NCBI RefSeq assembly: GCF_023973165.1
Contig: NZ_CP099547.1
Location: 310,001 to 374,000, forward strand
DNA from: Arcanobacterium pinnipediorum
Lineage (GTDB): Bacteria > Actinomycetota > Actinomycetes > Actinomycetales > Actinomycetaceae
Length of the DNA: 64,000 bases
Reading direction: 5' to 3'
A program made the translations under genes and the position numbers. Positions 44,139-53,998 of the stretch are shown here, in pieces; position 1 is the first letter of the stretch, and each line of letters begins with the position of its first letter. Below the pieces are notes generated by a model. That model was not told the origin of the DNA and searched no databases. It worked only from the letters and a program-made list of their open reading frames with translations.

Positions 44139-44924
44139 ATGACTAATAATCGACGCCCAGGAACCAAAGCGGTGAGTGCTCAAGGCATCACATTTTCCTA
44201 CGGTAGCCGGCAAATTCTTCACGATGTGTCACTTTCAGTTAATTATGGTGAAGTTGTTGGTCTGTTAGGTCCCAACGGAACTGGAAAATCTACGCTGGTG
44301 GGAATTATGGCCGGAGATCTCGAAGCCGACCAAGGCAGCGTGCGATACGAGGAAAGCGAACTAGCCCAATTTTCTCGCCGCGAGCTTGCCCAAACTCGTT
44401 CCGTGATGCCGCAAGCAATCGACTTCCCGTTCTCATACATGGTTCAAGACATTGTGGCTATGGGCCGTCAATGCTGGGATCCAGATCCGCAACGAGACCA
44501 AGAGATCGTTTCTAGCTCGCTCGAACGCACCGATGTTGGCGGTTTTGAAGATAGAGACGTCACTCGACTATCGGGCGGAGAAAAGGCTCGCGTGACGCTA
44601 TCGCGGGTGCTGGCCCAAGAAGCCAGCGTCGTTTTTCTCGATGAACCAACCGCGGCGCTGGATATCGCACACCAAGAACGTACTATGCAGATTTGCCGTG
44701 AGCTTGCCCAGGCTGGCCATGCAGTTATCGCAGTTATGCACGATTTGCAATTAGCAGGTACGCACTGCGACCGGATTGCGCTCATGAGCCACGGGTCGAT
44801 TGCGGCTTATGATCGGCCCGAGGTGGTACTCAACAGTGAGCTGCTTTCTCAGGTTTATGACTGGCCGATCGACGTGATTCGAGTGGCTGGACGTCTTGTT
44901 GTGCTACCACAGAGTCCCGCGTAG
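44139..44924 (+). CDS. hmuV: Haemin ABC transporter ATP-binding protein
   Basis: From ATG 44139 the protein has 261 residues. It has Walker A GPNGTGKST near residue 47, a Q-loop in RSVMPQAIDFPFSYMV, signature LSGGEKAR near 145, Walker B VVFLDEPTAALD near 165 and H-loop VMHDLQLA. HmuV-type proteins differ from siderophore ATPases in small details, and the operon context (HtaA, HmuT, HmuU) supports haem. Upstream open frame to 44046 overlaps hmuU and is rejected. It is the last gene of the haem locus. Confidence 0.92.
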   Translation: MTNNRRPGTKAVSAQGITFSYGSRQILHDVSLSVNYGEVVGLLGPNGTGKSTLVGIMAGDLEADQGSVRYEESELAQFSRRELAQTRSVMPQAIDFPFSYMVQDIVAMGRQCWDPDPQRDQEIVSSSLERTDVGGFEDRDVTRLSGGEKARVTLSRVLAQEASVVFLDEPTAALDIAHQERTMQICRELAQAGHAVIAVMHDLQLAGTHCDRIALMSHGSIAAYDRPEVVLNSELLSQVYDWPIDVIRVAGRLVVLPQSPA

Positions 44925-44961
44925 CACGCAAGGTTATAACCGCAGCGCTACATTGGGCGTT

Positions 44962-45588
44962 TCAGTGTGACGAAGTGGTGGATTCGGTTGGCGAAACACC
45001 AAGCCATTCATGCCACCCTTTATGTAACACCAGCCATGCCATCAAACCATAGCCGGCTTGGCGTGGCGTATAGCTTGCCGTCATGGACATATCAGTAGAC
45101 CACTGTTCATGGTTATATAACGGAGTAAAGCAATCGACGTAAGGTACATTGCGGCGCGCACAAACATCAGCGAAGGCTTGGCTGAGATCGTTTTGGTTGC
45201 GTAAGGGTTGATCGTTGCGCGGTGGTGGTCCGACGACGAAGGCAGAGAGCCCGAAACTTATGGCGTTGTCTAAAATATTGGCGACGTAGAGCCGGGAGCG
45301 TGCCAGAGACAAGCCGCGTTCCATATCGTGAGAGCCCAAACCTAAAACAAGCCGATTATCTGCTTCTCGATCCATGCGGCTAACAACATCCTTCTCCCAC
45401 CGAGCAGCCAGCGCTTCAGTTCCTTCGCCAGGGGTGGCAAGGGTGAGATGGAGCAGTGGCGGATCGCAGTGCGTGCGGGCCATGACACGTCCAGTCCATC
45501 CTAAAGCACGCGCGTCACCAAATCCGGCGACGAGTTCATCGCCGACGAACATTATGCGCATCGGATGATCGCTATTAACTCTGGTCAT
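44962..45588 (-). CDS. SGNH/GDSL-fold protein with altered catalytic motif
   Basis: From ATG 45588 (AAAGGG upstream) the protein has 208 residues. It has the SGNH-fold opening MRIMFVGDELVAGFGDARALGWTGRV, where GDSL-type enzymes have the nucleophile Ser in GDS but here the sequence is GDE. Block III resembles LVLGLGSHDMERGLS, where the usual N is S or H. The expected C-terminal DxxH is replaced by YTPRQAGYG. The catalytic triad is therefore not visible and the protein may not be a hydrolase. Similar GDELVAG sequences occur in other Actinobacteria (from memory), so this may be a distinct subfamily. It stands alone, convergent with hmuV. Confidence 0.72.
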   Translation of the reverse strand: MTRVNSDHPMRIMFVGDELVAGFGDARALGWTGRVMARTHCDPPLLHLTLATPGEGTEALAARWEKDVVSRMDREADNRLVLGLGSHDMERGLSLARSRLYVANILDNAISFGLSAFVVGPPPRNDQPLRNQNDLSQAFADVCARRNVPYVDCFTPLYNHEQWSTDMSMTASYTPRQAGYGLMAWLVLHKGWHEWLGVSPTESTTSSH

Positions 45589-45641
45589 GGTTACCCTTTC
45601 CACTCACATCGTGGATCGTTTCTTCTTCAGCTACTCATATC

Positions 45642-45692
45642 TTACTGGTTATTAGGCACTTACTGGTTATTTGGCACTTACTGGTTATGGGG
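45642..45692. repeat. 18-bp direct repeat, 2.8 copies
   Basis: Copies at 45642-45659 and 45660-45677 differ at one base (TTAGG versus TTTGG), and a partial copy runs from 45678. It lies in the upstream region of the SGNH-fold gene, between that gene and kgd. No function is evident. Confidence 0.75.
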
Positions 45693-45730
45693 TGCGAGCT
45701 AAGCGCTGATATTCGTTTGCGTCCAGATAA

Positions 45731-45767
45731 GGATGGGAGGGTTGATTTTCACGCAACCCTCCCATCC
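45731..45767 (-). terminator. Hairpin terminator after kgd
   Basis: A perfect 13-bp stem (45731-45743 with 45755-45767), extendable by one pair, has an 11-base loop. It lies 51 bp past the stop of the minus-strand kgd gene. Confidence 0.7.
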
Positions 45768-45817
45768 ATACGCGCATTTCATTGCACTGCGCTATGAAAT
45801 GCGCGGAGCTCTACGCT

Positions 45818-48800
45818 CTACTTGGCAAAAACCTCATCAATAATTGTTTGTGCTTGGGCTTGGTGGATCTTGCCAAGGCCGGTGGCAGTTGAGGCTGCAG
45901 CAGGGCGCGAGACTCGTTTGACCTGCAAACCCATAGGCAAGAACATCTCTAGCGCAAGGTGTGGCCATGCGCCTTGATTTGCCGGCTCATCTTGAGCCCA
46001 GATCAGCTCGGCATTCGGATATTTAGCTAACTCGTTAGCTAGTTCTTGGACTGGGTGGGGATAAAGTTGTTCGATACGGATAATGGCAACCGAGGTATCA
46101 TTATCTTTTTCGCGCCGGTCAAGTAGATCGTAGTAGAGTCGTCCGGTGCACAGCACAACTCGCGTGACGTCGAGATCTTGACGATGCTCCCCAATAACTG
46201 TTTGGAATGTGCCGGTTGTAAAATCTTCTACCTGCGAAACTGCCCCTTTACGGCGCAACAATTGCTTAGGCGTGATAGCAATGAGCGGTTTGCGGGGGCG
46301 TTGATAGGCTTGGCGGCGCAACATGTGGAAGTGATTAGCCGGGGTAGATGGCTGAACAACAATCATATTATTCTCGGCACAAAGCTGAAGATAGCGTTCG
46401 ATACGTGCTGAGGAGTGATCTGGGCCTTGGCCTTCGTAGCCGTGTGGCAACATCAGCACCAGTGAAGATTTTTGGTTCCACTTTTGTTCGGCTGATGAAA
46501 TAAATTCGTCGACTACCGTTTGGGCGCCGTTGGCGAAATCGCCAAACTGCGCTTCCCAGACCACCAGTGCATCGGGGCGTTCTACAGAATAGCCGTATTC
46601 GAATGCCATCACTGAGTATTCTGAAAGGGGCGAATCATGGATTTCGAATCGTGCTTGATCTTCGGTGAGATGTTGAAGCGGAGTCCATTCTTTACCAGTG
46701 CCATCGCCATGGGAAATAGCGTGCCGTTGGACGAAGGTTCCGCGGCGTACATCTTGACCAGACATTCGTACCGGAACTCCTTCAATCAGCAGCGAACCGA
46801 AGGCAAGAAGTTCACCAAAGCCCCAGTCGATATTTCCCTGAGTGGCCATCTCGTTGCGTTTGGTGAATAGCTGGAGGACTTTCTTGTGTGGCGTAAACCC
46901 TTCTGGTACTTGCACATGTGCTGCCCCGATACGAGCCAAAACCCCAGGAGTGGTAGCGGTTTGCCACCCGATCATTGCGGCGGCGTCGTCGTCTTGTGAA
47001 TGCGGTTGCCCTAAAGACACAGCTGCTTGTATTTCAGACTTCGTCAGCGTATCGTCGGATTCGCGCACTGAATTCAATGCCCGATCGAGGGTATCTTGAT
47101 AAGTGTTTTCAAGTTCGGCTACTTCTTCGGACGTCATATCGCCACGGCCGATCAATGCTTCAGCATAGATACGGCGGGTGGTGCGTTTGGATTCAACGAG
47201 GGAGTACATCACTGGTTGAGTCATCGACGGATCATCGCCTTCGTTGTGTCCGCGACGGCGATAGCAGATGATATCGATGATGACGTCCTTGTGGAATTCT
47301 TCGCGGAATTCTTGAGCCAAGCGCGCTACTCGTGCCACTGCTTCGGGATCGTCTCCGTTGACATGGAATATGGGCAGCTGCAGACCTTTTGCCATGTCGG
47401 TGGTATAGCGTGAGGAGCGACCTAACGAAGGGGCAGTGGTGAAACCGATTTGGTTGTTGACGATGATGTGGATCGTGCCACCGTTCTTATAGCCAGGCAG
47501 CTGGGAGAGGTTGAATGTTTCCCAAACCACTCCTTGCCCAGAGAATGCCGCATCACCATGGATCAGGATCGGCAAGACCGGGTAGAACGAATCTGTTACC
47601 CCCATCAGGTCGTGTTTTCCGCGAACGATTCCCTCTAAGACGCCGTCGGCAGCTTCAAGATGAGAGGGGTTAGCGGCAAGATAGACGCCGACTTTCTTCC
47701 CTTTAGGTGAGGTGTAGCTGCCTTCAGTTCCCAAATGATATTTGACGTCACCTGAACCTTGTACCGAAGAAGGATCGATACGTCCGTCAAACTCGTTGAA
47801 GACTTGTGCATAGGATTTACCAGCGATATTGGTCAGTACGTTGAGCCGGCCACGGTGTGCCATGCCGATAGCAACATCGCTCAATCCTGATTCTGCCGCT
47901 CCTTCTAGGATTGAATCCAGAGCCGGTATCAGGGATTCACCGCCTTCAAGGGAGAAGCGCTTTTGCCCGATGTACTTTGTTTGCAAGAAAGTTTCGAAAG
48001 CCTCAGCTTCGTTGAGTTTGGTTAAAATACGACGACGTTGTTCGATCGTGGCTGGTTCAGCAGGGCGCTCAAGGCGTGCTTGGAACCAGGTGCGTTGTGC
48101 CGGATCTTGAATATGCATGTATTCGATGCCGACTGTGCGGCAGTATGCTTCGCGGAGCTGGTCAAGGATTTGGCGCAGTGTTAAATGCGAAGATTCGGCA
48201 AAGCCGCCAGTGGGGAAGGACCGATCCAAGTCCCATAATGTCAAACCGTAGGAGCTGATTTCTAGGTCCGGGTGACGGCGAATATGGAAGGAGAGCGGAT
48301 CAGTATCTGCAATGAGATGGCCGCGTTGGCGGTAGGCGTGAATCAGTTCCGCAATACGTGCCGGCTTGCCCAGTTCTCGTTTGGCATCGTATTCGACGTC
48401 GGTTTCCCACACGAATGGTTTAAACGGAATATGGAGTGCTACATAGACTCGATCATAGAAACCATCTAACCCGAGAAGCTTGTGTTCCATTAGGCGCAAG
48501 AAACGCCCAGAGGTTGCTCCTTGGATAACACGGTGGTCATAGGTGGAGGTGATATGGACGACTTTCGATATGCCCATACGTGCTAGTTGTGCTTCGGCAG
48601 TTCCAGCAAAAGCGGGTGGGTAAACCATTGAGCCAACCCCGACGATAAGCCCTTGGCCCTTCATCAACCGCGGAATGGAGTGGGTTGTGCCAAAGCCACC
48701 AGGGTTAGTTAGTGAAACTGTTGTACCTTGATAGTCTTCAATGGTCAGATTATTTTCTCGTCCGCGCTTGATCAGATCTTCGAAGGCGATCAAAAATTCG

Positions 48801-49567
48801 GAGAACGTCATATGTTCGGCATGTTTAATCGAGGGCACAACAAGGGTGCGTTCCCCATTTGGTTTGGTGACGTCGATAGCGATACCAAGATTGACAGCTG
48901 AAGGTTTGACTAACGTCGGTTTGTTAGCCTCATCGAGCTTATACGAGTAGTTCATCTCGGGCATCTCGGATAATGCTTCAACCATCGCATAGGCGATCAG
49001 GTGCGTGAAAGAGACTTTACCGCCGCGCGTAGAAGCAAGATACTTGTTGATAACACGCCGGTTATCAAACATGACGCGGGCAGGAAGAGCGCGCACGGTG
49101 GTAGCAGTTGGTAGCTCTAGTGAAGCATCCATGTTCTTCACAAGTCCGCGATCGCTACCTTTGAGCGGGACGAATTGTGAATGTTCTTGTTCGTATATTT
49201 GGCCTACTTTTGGTTTGAGGTCAAATTTTTGCGCGTAAGGGGTTACTGCGGGTTGTGCTGCAGAGCGTGGTTGAGGTGGAAGGTCTGAGCGGGTCACATT
49301 GGTTGACGCGGTCACTTCTCGGCCGTGTGTTGAATGGATGGTTCGCTGATCTTGTTGGGTTTGTTCTGAAACCTCAGGCTGGGCAGCTGGCTCGTGGATA
49401 ACGGGGCTACGCCCAGCAGCTTGCCAAGCACGAAACATTTCTTTCCATTGTGGTCCAACACTTTGGGGGTTGTTCAAATACGAGGAGTATAAATCCTCAA
49501 CAAAGCTTTGGTTCGTTCCAAAATCTTCTGATTGGGATGACGTCACTGTCTTTGCCTCACTAGCCAC
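45818..49567 (-). CDS. kgd: Multifunctional 2-oxoglutarate dehydrogenase/decarboxylase (Kgd/OdhA type)
   Basis: This 1249-residue TCA-cycle enzyme combines an E2-like succinyltransferase domain and a TPP-dependent E1 domain, an arrangement limited to Actinobacteria. The N-terminus has the peripheral helix FVEDLYSSYLNNPQSVGPQW. An acyltransferase domain at about 150-370 has TLVVPSIKHAEHMTFSEF and STYDHRVIQGATSGRF. The E1 part has YMHIQDPAQRTWFQ, GMAHRGRLNVLTNIAGK near 590, GDAAFSGQGVVWETFNLSQL near 690 and RRGHNEGDDPSMTQPVMY near 800. No lipoyl domain is present, as expected. GTG is the start codon. It makes succinyl-CoA, and its TPP need links it to the thiamine operon. Confidence 0.95.
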   Translation of the reverse strand: MASEAKTVTSSQSEDFGTNQSFVEDLYSSYLNNPQSVGPQWKEMFRAWQAAGRSPVIHEPAAQPEVSEQTQQDQRTIHSTHGREVTASTNVTRSDLPPQPRSAAQPAVTPYAQKFDLKPKVGQIYEQEHSQFVPLKGSDRGLVKNMDASLELPTATTVRALPARVMFDNRRVINKYLASTRGGKVSFTHLIAYAMVEALSEMPEMNYSYKLDEANKPTLVKPSAVNLGIAIDVTKPNGERTLVVPSIKHAEHMTFSEFLIAFEDLIKRGRENNLTIEDYQGTTVSLTNPGGFGTTHSIPRLMKGQGLIVGVGSMVYPPAFAGTAEAQLARMGISKVVHITSTYDHRVIQGATSGRFLRLMEHKLLGLDGFYDRVYVALHIPFKPFVWETDVEYDAKRELGKPARIAELIHAYRQRGHLIADTDPLSFHIRRHPDLEISSYGLTLWDLDRSFPTGGFAESSHLTLRQILDQLREAYCRTVGIEYMHIQDPAQRTWFQARLERPAEPATIEQRRRILTKLNEAEAFETFLQTKYIGQKRFSLEGGESLIPALDSILEGAAESGLSDVAIGMAHRGRLNVLTNIAGKSYAQVFNEFDGRIDPSSVQGSGDVKYHLGTEGSYTSPKGKKVGVYLAANPSHLEAADGVLEGIVRGKHDLMGVTDSFYPVLPILIHGDAAFSGQGVVWETFNLSQLPGYKNGGTIHIIVNNQIGFTTAPSLGRSSRYTTDMAKGLQLPIFHVNGDDPEAVARVARLAQEFREEFHKDVIIDIICYRRRGHNEGDDPSMTQPVMYSLVESKRTTRRIYAEALIGRGDMTSEEVAELENTYQDTLDRALNSVRESDDTLTKSEIQAAVSLGQPHSQDDDAAAMIGWQTATTPGVLARIGAAHVQVPEGFTPHKKVLQLFTKRNEMATQGNIDWGFGELLAFGSLLIEGVPVRMSGQDVRRGTFVQRHAISHGDGTGKEWTPLQHLTEDQARFEIHDSPLSEYSVMAFEYGYSVERPDALVVWEAQFGDFANGAQTVVDEFISSAEQKWNQKSSLVLMLPHGYEGQGPDHSSARIERYLQLCAENNMIVVQPSTPANHFHMLRRQAYQRPRKPLIAITPKQLLRRKGAVSQVEDFTTGTFQTVIGEHRQDLDVTRVVLCTGRLYYDLLDRREKDNDTSVAIIRIEQLYPHPVQELANELAKYPNAELIWAQDEPANQGAWPHLALEMFLPMGLQVKRVSRPAAASTATGLGKIHQAQAQTIIDEVFAK

Positions 49568-49732
49568 TCGAAGAATTATCTTAACTTCAAACTATACTGG
49601 AAATGTGTCGAGTTTTACAGTAATTGCGAAGATTGAAATCGTGATGTGTGGAGGAATTGTGGAAATCATTCCTAGAACAAGGCCTAGCTACGCTACGATG
49701 AAGATTATGAGAACTGACGTTGGTGGTAGGTT

Positions 49733-51055
49733 GTGTTAGTAAATCTGATTTTACTCGGGATAGGTGTTCTTCTAACTTTAGGCACTGCAATTTTTGTGGC
49801 TGCCGAATTTTCTCTCGTGGCATTGGATCCGGCAACAGTCGATGCTAAAGCCGAAGATGGCGATGCACACGCAAAAAAAGTAACTAAAGCTCTCCATCAT
49901 CTATCTATTCAACTTTCTGCCTGCCAAGTCGGTATCACAATAACCACGATTTTATTAGGCTATGTGGCTCAGGCGCCGTTACAGGAATTGTTCGGAGAAC
50001 TTTTAGGCCGCACTCTGGTTAGCCAAGCGGCTGCGGTAGCTAGTGGCGTTATAATCGCATTCGTCGTCGTGAATTTATTTTCAATGGTTTTCGGTGAGCT
50101 TGTACCGAAAAATATGGCGCTGGCCGCACCGCTGCGTACTGCTGCGTTAGTGTCGTTGCCGTTGCGTATTTTTACCTTGCTTTTTAAGCCGCTCATTATT
50201 GTGTTGAACAATTCAGCAAACTGGATTTTGAATCGCTTTGGGATCGACGTGGCTGAAGAGCTCTCCGGGGCACGTTCAGCGAGTGAACTTTCTGCGTTGG
50301 TGCGACGTTCTGCCGAGCAGGGAACTTTGGATGTATCTACTGCTCGTTTGCTGACTCGTTCTATAGATATTGGTGCATTGACCGCGGTAGATGTGATGAC
50401 TGACCGTGGGCGAGTAAATCACCTAACTGTCGACCAAACTGCAGCAGATATCATTGATTTGGCGCGGGTTACTGGTCATTCGCGTTTTCCGGTTATCGGT
50501 GAAGATATGGATGATATTCGCGGGATTGTTAATCTGCGCCGTGCTATTGCTATTCCGTTCGAACGCCGCAGTGAGGTCAGTGTAACTTCCTCCTCACTTA
50601 TGATTCCAGTGCCTCGAGTTCCAGAGACCTTAGAATTAGCGCCACTGCTAGTGCGGTTGCGGGCCTCAGGATCCCAGGTCGCCGTCGTCATCGATGAATA
50701 CGGTGGTGTCTCAGGAATCGTCACCCTCGAAGACGTTATTGAAGAAATTGTTGGTGACGTTGCTGATGAGCACGATGGCTCTAACTCTCAGTCGCGGGTT
50801 TTGGCTACCGGAGAAACGATTGTTCCGGGATTGATGCGCCCCGATGAGCTTGCTCGAGAATTCCATATTCAGGTTCCCGACGACGGTCCGTGGGAAACGC
50901 TAGGTGGCTGGATTATGGCTGGATTAGGCAAGATTCCCGAAGTCGGTGACTATTACAGTGCTGAGGGAGTTACAGCGCGCGTTGAGAAAATGGATGGTCG
51001 CCGCGTTGAAACGGTTTGTCTGCGAGTTGACGACGAGGCGGAGGTAGAAGAATGA
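49733..51055 (+). CDS. Hemolysin-family CNNM/CBS/CorC_HlyC protein
   Basis: The 440-residue protein has an N-terminal DUF21/CNNM membrane domain (about residues 1-200, with ATIFVAAEFSLVALDPATVDA and ITITTILLGYVAQAPL). Two CBS domains (about 215-330, with VIDEYGGVSGIVTLEDVIEEIVGDVADEHD) and a CorC_HlyC C-terminal domain follow. Family members act in magnesium or cobalt transport or efflux rather than haemolysis. GTG 49733 follows GGTGGTAGG. The ATGA overlap with the next, related gene shows an operon of paired paralogues, which is common in Actinobacteria. Confidence 0.9.
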   Translation: MLVNLILLGIGVLLTLGTAIFVAAEFSLVALDPATVDAKAEDGDAHAKKVTKALHHLSIQLSACQVGITITTILLGYVAQAPLQELFGELLGRTLVSQAAAVASGVIIAFVVVNLFSMVFGELVPKNMALAAPLRTAALVSLPLRIFTLLFKPLIIVLNNSANWILNRFGIDVAEELSGARSASELSALVRRSAEQGTLDVSTARLLTRSIDIGALTAVDVMTDRGRVNHLTVDQTAADIIDLARVTGHSRFPVIGEDMDDIRGIVNLRRAIAIPFERRSEVSVTSSSLMIPVPRVPETLELAPLLVRLRASGSQVAVVIDEYGGVSGIVTLEDVIEEIVGDVADEHDGSNSQSRVLATGETIVPGLMRPDELAREFHIQVPDDGPWETLGGWIMAGLGKIPEVGDYYSAEGVTARVEKMDGRRVETVCLRVDDEAEVEE

Positions 51056-52083
51056 GTCTTGGACCTTCGTTACTTATCACAGTTGCGCTTCTAGCTATTA
51101 ATGCGTATTTCGTTGCTGCCGAATTCGCGGTCATGGGTTCGCGGCGCTCGCGAATTGAACCGTTAGCGCACGGTGGCAAGAAAAGCGCGCGCACGGTTCT
51201 TTACGCTTTGGAACATGTCACGCTGATGCTTGCTACATGCCAACTCGGGGTAACTATTGCTTCGGTGGCCTTGGGCGCAGTTGCCGAACCTGCGATTGCT
51301 CATGCGATTGATGCGCCGTTAGCTCGGCTGGGAATTCCAGAGTCGATGACGCATCCAATAGCTATTGTTATTGCACTGCTTTTGGTGGTCTATGCACATG
51401 TGGTTATCGGAGAGATGGTGCCGAAGAATCTTGCGGTGACTAACCCGGAGCGCACTGCGCTTATTCTTGGGCCGCCGCTAGTTTATATTTCGAAGTTCTT
51501 TTACCCGATCGTGGCGTCAATGAATTGGGTTGCCAACCATATTATTCGGCTTTTTGGATTCGAACCCAAGAGTGAAGTGGCCTCGGCTTTTACTGCCGAT
51601 GAGGTTGCTTCGATTGTTGAGGTTTCTAAAGCTGCGGGCGTGCTGGATGCTGATGTTGGTTTGATTTCTTCGGCGATTGAATTTTCCGAACAGACCGCTA
51701 GGGAACTGATGATTTCCGAAGCGGAGTTAGAGACTGTTCCTGATTCGTTGACGCCGCAAGAACTAGAAGATCGTGTAGCTCATACGGGTTATTCTCGCTT
51801 CCCAGTGGTGGCTTCCAATGGCGTACTTATCGGATATGTCCATGTTAAAGATATTCTCGATATTGCTCCAGATCATCGCACTGAACCGATTCCCGGTTGG
51901 AAGATCCGGCGTTTGGTGACCGTTGATCCAGATGATGAGATCGAAACTGCAATGCGCGTCATGCAAAAAGCGGGGGCGCATATGGCTGCAATCAATCTTA
52001 AAGATGGCACTCAAGGGGTTATTTTCCTAGAAGATGTGCTTGAAGAGTTAATCGGCGAAGTGCGCGATGCAATGCAGCGCTAA
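51052..52083 (+). CDS. Second hemolysin-family CNNM/CBS protein
   Basis: The 343-residue protein is a shorter paralogue of its upstream neighbour: DUF21 domain (NAYFVAAEFAVMGSRRSRIEPLA, CQLGVTIASVALGAVAEPAI and VIGEMVPKNLAVTNPERTAL at about 1-195), then CBS domains (about 210-340, with HTGYSRFPVVASNGVLIGYVHVKDI). It ends at DVLEELIGEVRDAMQR and lacks the CorC_HlyC domain present in the first protein. The two may assemble together. Magnesium or divalent-cation transport is the best guess for the pair. Confidence 0.9.
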   Translation: MSLGPSLLITVALLAINAYFVAAEFAVMGSRRSRIEPLAHGGKKSARTVLYALEHVTLMLATCQLGVTIASVALGAVAEPAIAHAIDAPLARLGIPESMTHPIAIVIALLLVVYAHVVIGEMVPKNLAVTNPERTALILGPPLVYISKFFYPIVASMNWVANHIIRLFGFEPKSEVASAFTADEVASIVEVSKAAGVLDADVGLISSAIEFSEQTARELMISEAELETVPDSLTPQELEDRVAHTGYSRFPVVASNGVLIGYVHVKDILDIAPDHRTEPIPGWKIRRLVTVDPDDEIETAMRVMQKAGAHMAAINLKDGTQGVIFLEDVLEELIGEVRDAMQR

Positions 52084-52178
52084 CGTGTGGTTGCATTCAC
52101 CACCGATAAATCTAGCGCGAATGTTATCAAAATGTTATGGTTGCATGTAGTGATACGACTACTACATAAGGGAGACGC

Positions 52179-53219
52179 GTGAGCGATTATAAAACTCGGC
52201 CGACTCGCCGCGAATTGCGGCTTGCGCGTCTAGCCGAAGAAGCCCGTCAGTCCTGCACAGACACCGCTTCGCGAACAACGGTCGTGATGGCCGTTCCTGA
52301 AGATCTGCACTCTGGCGATCATGCCGGCGATCTTCCTGAACTTGACAGCAATACCTTTGCTATGGACAACGCGCACGGTGTTGATGAACAGCGTCGGGTG
52401 CGTGTTCCGCAGCTCTATGCTTCCTTGCGTCATTTTTGGCATCAATCAAAAAACCGTCGCGCGTTTGCATCGGCCTCCTGCGCCTTTGTTATTGCTATCG
52501 GAGGCGGATTAGCTCTGGGATCGTATGGATTTGAGACCCATGCCCAGGCAAACTCAGCGGAAGGGGAGTTCGCTGGAGAAGAAATCGATCACAGCCAGAC
52601 TCCAGCCACCTTGCGCTCCCTTTCTGGTGCGGCTGATTCAGCGCGCTTTAAGGCTTACCAGGAGCAATTCTCCGGCCATGCAGTAGTGTGCGAAACTGTG
52701 TCCAGCGCCAATTCGTTGACGGCGTTTGCGCGCAACGATCTCGATAAATTTATTCATCCACTCGCCGCTGGAACCTTTAGTGAAGCTTCGCCATTTGGGT
52801 GGCGAATCCACCCCATCTACGGCACATCTACGCTGCACGAAGGCGTTGATTTTTCAGCAGCTTTGGGTACACCGATCTATGCCATTGCAGATGGAAAAGT
52901 CGTCTTTTCTGGCTCCAGTTCGATAACGTTTGGCGATCCGGTAGTCATTATCGAACACGAAATCAATGGTGAGAAATTCACGTCGTGGTATTTACATTCT
53001 TACGCCTCTGGTATCCATGTTAGCGAAGGCGATAGTGTGCGAATGGGAGACCACATCGCCGACGTCGGAAATGCTGGTCGTTCTACCGGTCCTCATCTAC
53101 ATTTTGAGATTCACCCGGGTGCGTTCAGTGGTTTTGATGGCCCTGGCCCGGTAGATCCCATGACATTTATGAAGGAAAAAGGCGCAGTCGATATTAACGA
53201 CGTCTGCGGAGCACGCTAG
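52179..53219 (+). CDS. M23-family metallopeptidase, membrane-anchored
   Basis: The 346-residue protein has a cytoplasmic N-terminus (about 1-95, rich in Arg/Asp), one membrane segment (about 96-120, ASCAFVIAIGGGLALGSYGF), an external linker, and a C-terminal LytM/M23 domain. The zinc ligands are visible: HEGVDFSAALGTP (H and D) near residue 222 and GPHLHFEIH near 306 (HxH). M23 enzymes cut peptidoglycan cross-bridges or regulate amidases at division. GTG 52179 follows GGGAGAC. It lies 95 bp after the CNNM genes and 5 bp before the GDPD gene. Confidence 0.9.
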   Translation: MSDYKTRPTRRELRLARLAEEARQSCTDTASRTTVVMAVPEDLHSGDHAGDLPELDSNTFAMDNAHGVDEQRRVRVPQLYASLRHFWHQSKNRRAFASASCAFVIAIGGGLALGSYGFETHAQANSAEGEFAGEEIDHSQTPATLRSLSGAADSARFKAYQEQFSGHAVVCETVSSANSLTAFARNDLDKFIHPLAAGTFSEASPFGWRIHPIYGTSTLHEGVDFSAALGTPIYAIADGKVVFSGSSSITFGDPVVIIEHEINGEKFTSWYLHSYASGIHVSEGDSVRMGDHIADVGNAGRSTGPHLHFEIHPGAFSGFDGPGPVDPMTFMKEKGAVDINDVCGAR

Positions 53220-53224
53220 GGGCC

Positions 53225-53998
53225 ATGGCAGATAATCTGTGGAAGTATGGCAATGCTTTAGAAAAGCCCATCGTTATTGCTCATCGTGGTGGCGGGCTTG
53301 AAGCTCCAGAAAACACCTATCATGCCTTTTCGCGGCTGAGTGCTCTTGAGGTTGGCTACATTGAGACCGATGTGCATAGCACCAAAGATGGTGTTGCAGT
53401 TGTTATCCACGATCCAGTTCTTGATCGGGTCTCTAATGGTCGTGGCTTAGTTAGCCATCATACGTGGGATGATGTGAAGAAACTTCGCGATCATTGTGGC
53501 GCTCCATTGATGCGTCTAGATGAAACACTCACGCAGTTTCCCGATATGGTCTTTAACATTGACGCCAAGGAGGATCGGGTTGTTGAACCGCTGATCTGTG
53601 CAATCACGCAGGCTCGCGCATTCGATCGAGTTTCTTTGGCCTCATTTTCGGAACGACGGCTGGCTAAGTTGCGTCAAAGATTGCCCGGAACACCATCTTC
53701 GCTCGGTGTTTCAGCAGTTGCGAAACTTCTATTAGCGGCTAAGTCTACTGGGAAAATACGTAGCGCGTTGTTACGCACCTTGCCAACTATCGACGACGGC
53801 GTCCAGGCAGTTCAGGTTCCCTCTTCGTTTCGGGGGATAAAGATTGTTGATAAGAACTTCATTGAGTTGGCTCATGAGCGAGATTGGGCGGTCCATGTGT
53901 GGACGGTCAATGATGAGCGCCAAGCGCGTCAGCTCATGGAACTGGGAGTAGATGGGATCATTACCGATATCCCTACTTCGATTCGCAACGTATTGTAG
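53225..53998 (+). CDS. Glycerophosphodiester phosphodiesterase
   Basis: The 257-residue protein has the GDPD TIM-barrel signature: VIAHRGGGLEAPENTYHAF near residue 18, VGYIETDVHSTKDGVAVVIHDPVLDRVSNGRG near 43 (split by the metal ligands E and D, H), FNIDAKEDR near 109 and VHVWTVNDERQARQLMELGVDGIITDIP at the end. These enzymes hydrolyse glycerophosphodiesters such as those from phospholipids, giving glycerol 3-phosphate. There is no signal peptide, so the cytoplasmic form is expected. It starts 5 bp after the M23 gene. Confidence 0.92.
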   Translation: MADNLWKYGNALEKPIVIAHRGGGLEAPENTYHAFSRLSALEVGYIETDVHSTKDGVAVVIHDPVLDRVSNGRGLVSHHTWDDVKKLRDHCGAPLMRLDETLTQFPDMVFNIDAKEDRVVEPLICAITQARAFDRVSLASFSERRLAKLRQRLPGTPSSLGVSAVAKLLLAAKSTGKIRSALLRTLPTIDDGVQAVQVPSSFRGIKIVDKNFIELAHERDWAVHVWTVNDERQARQLMELGVDGIITDIPTSIRNVL

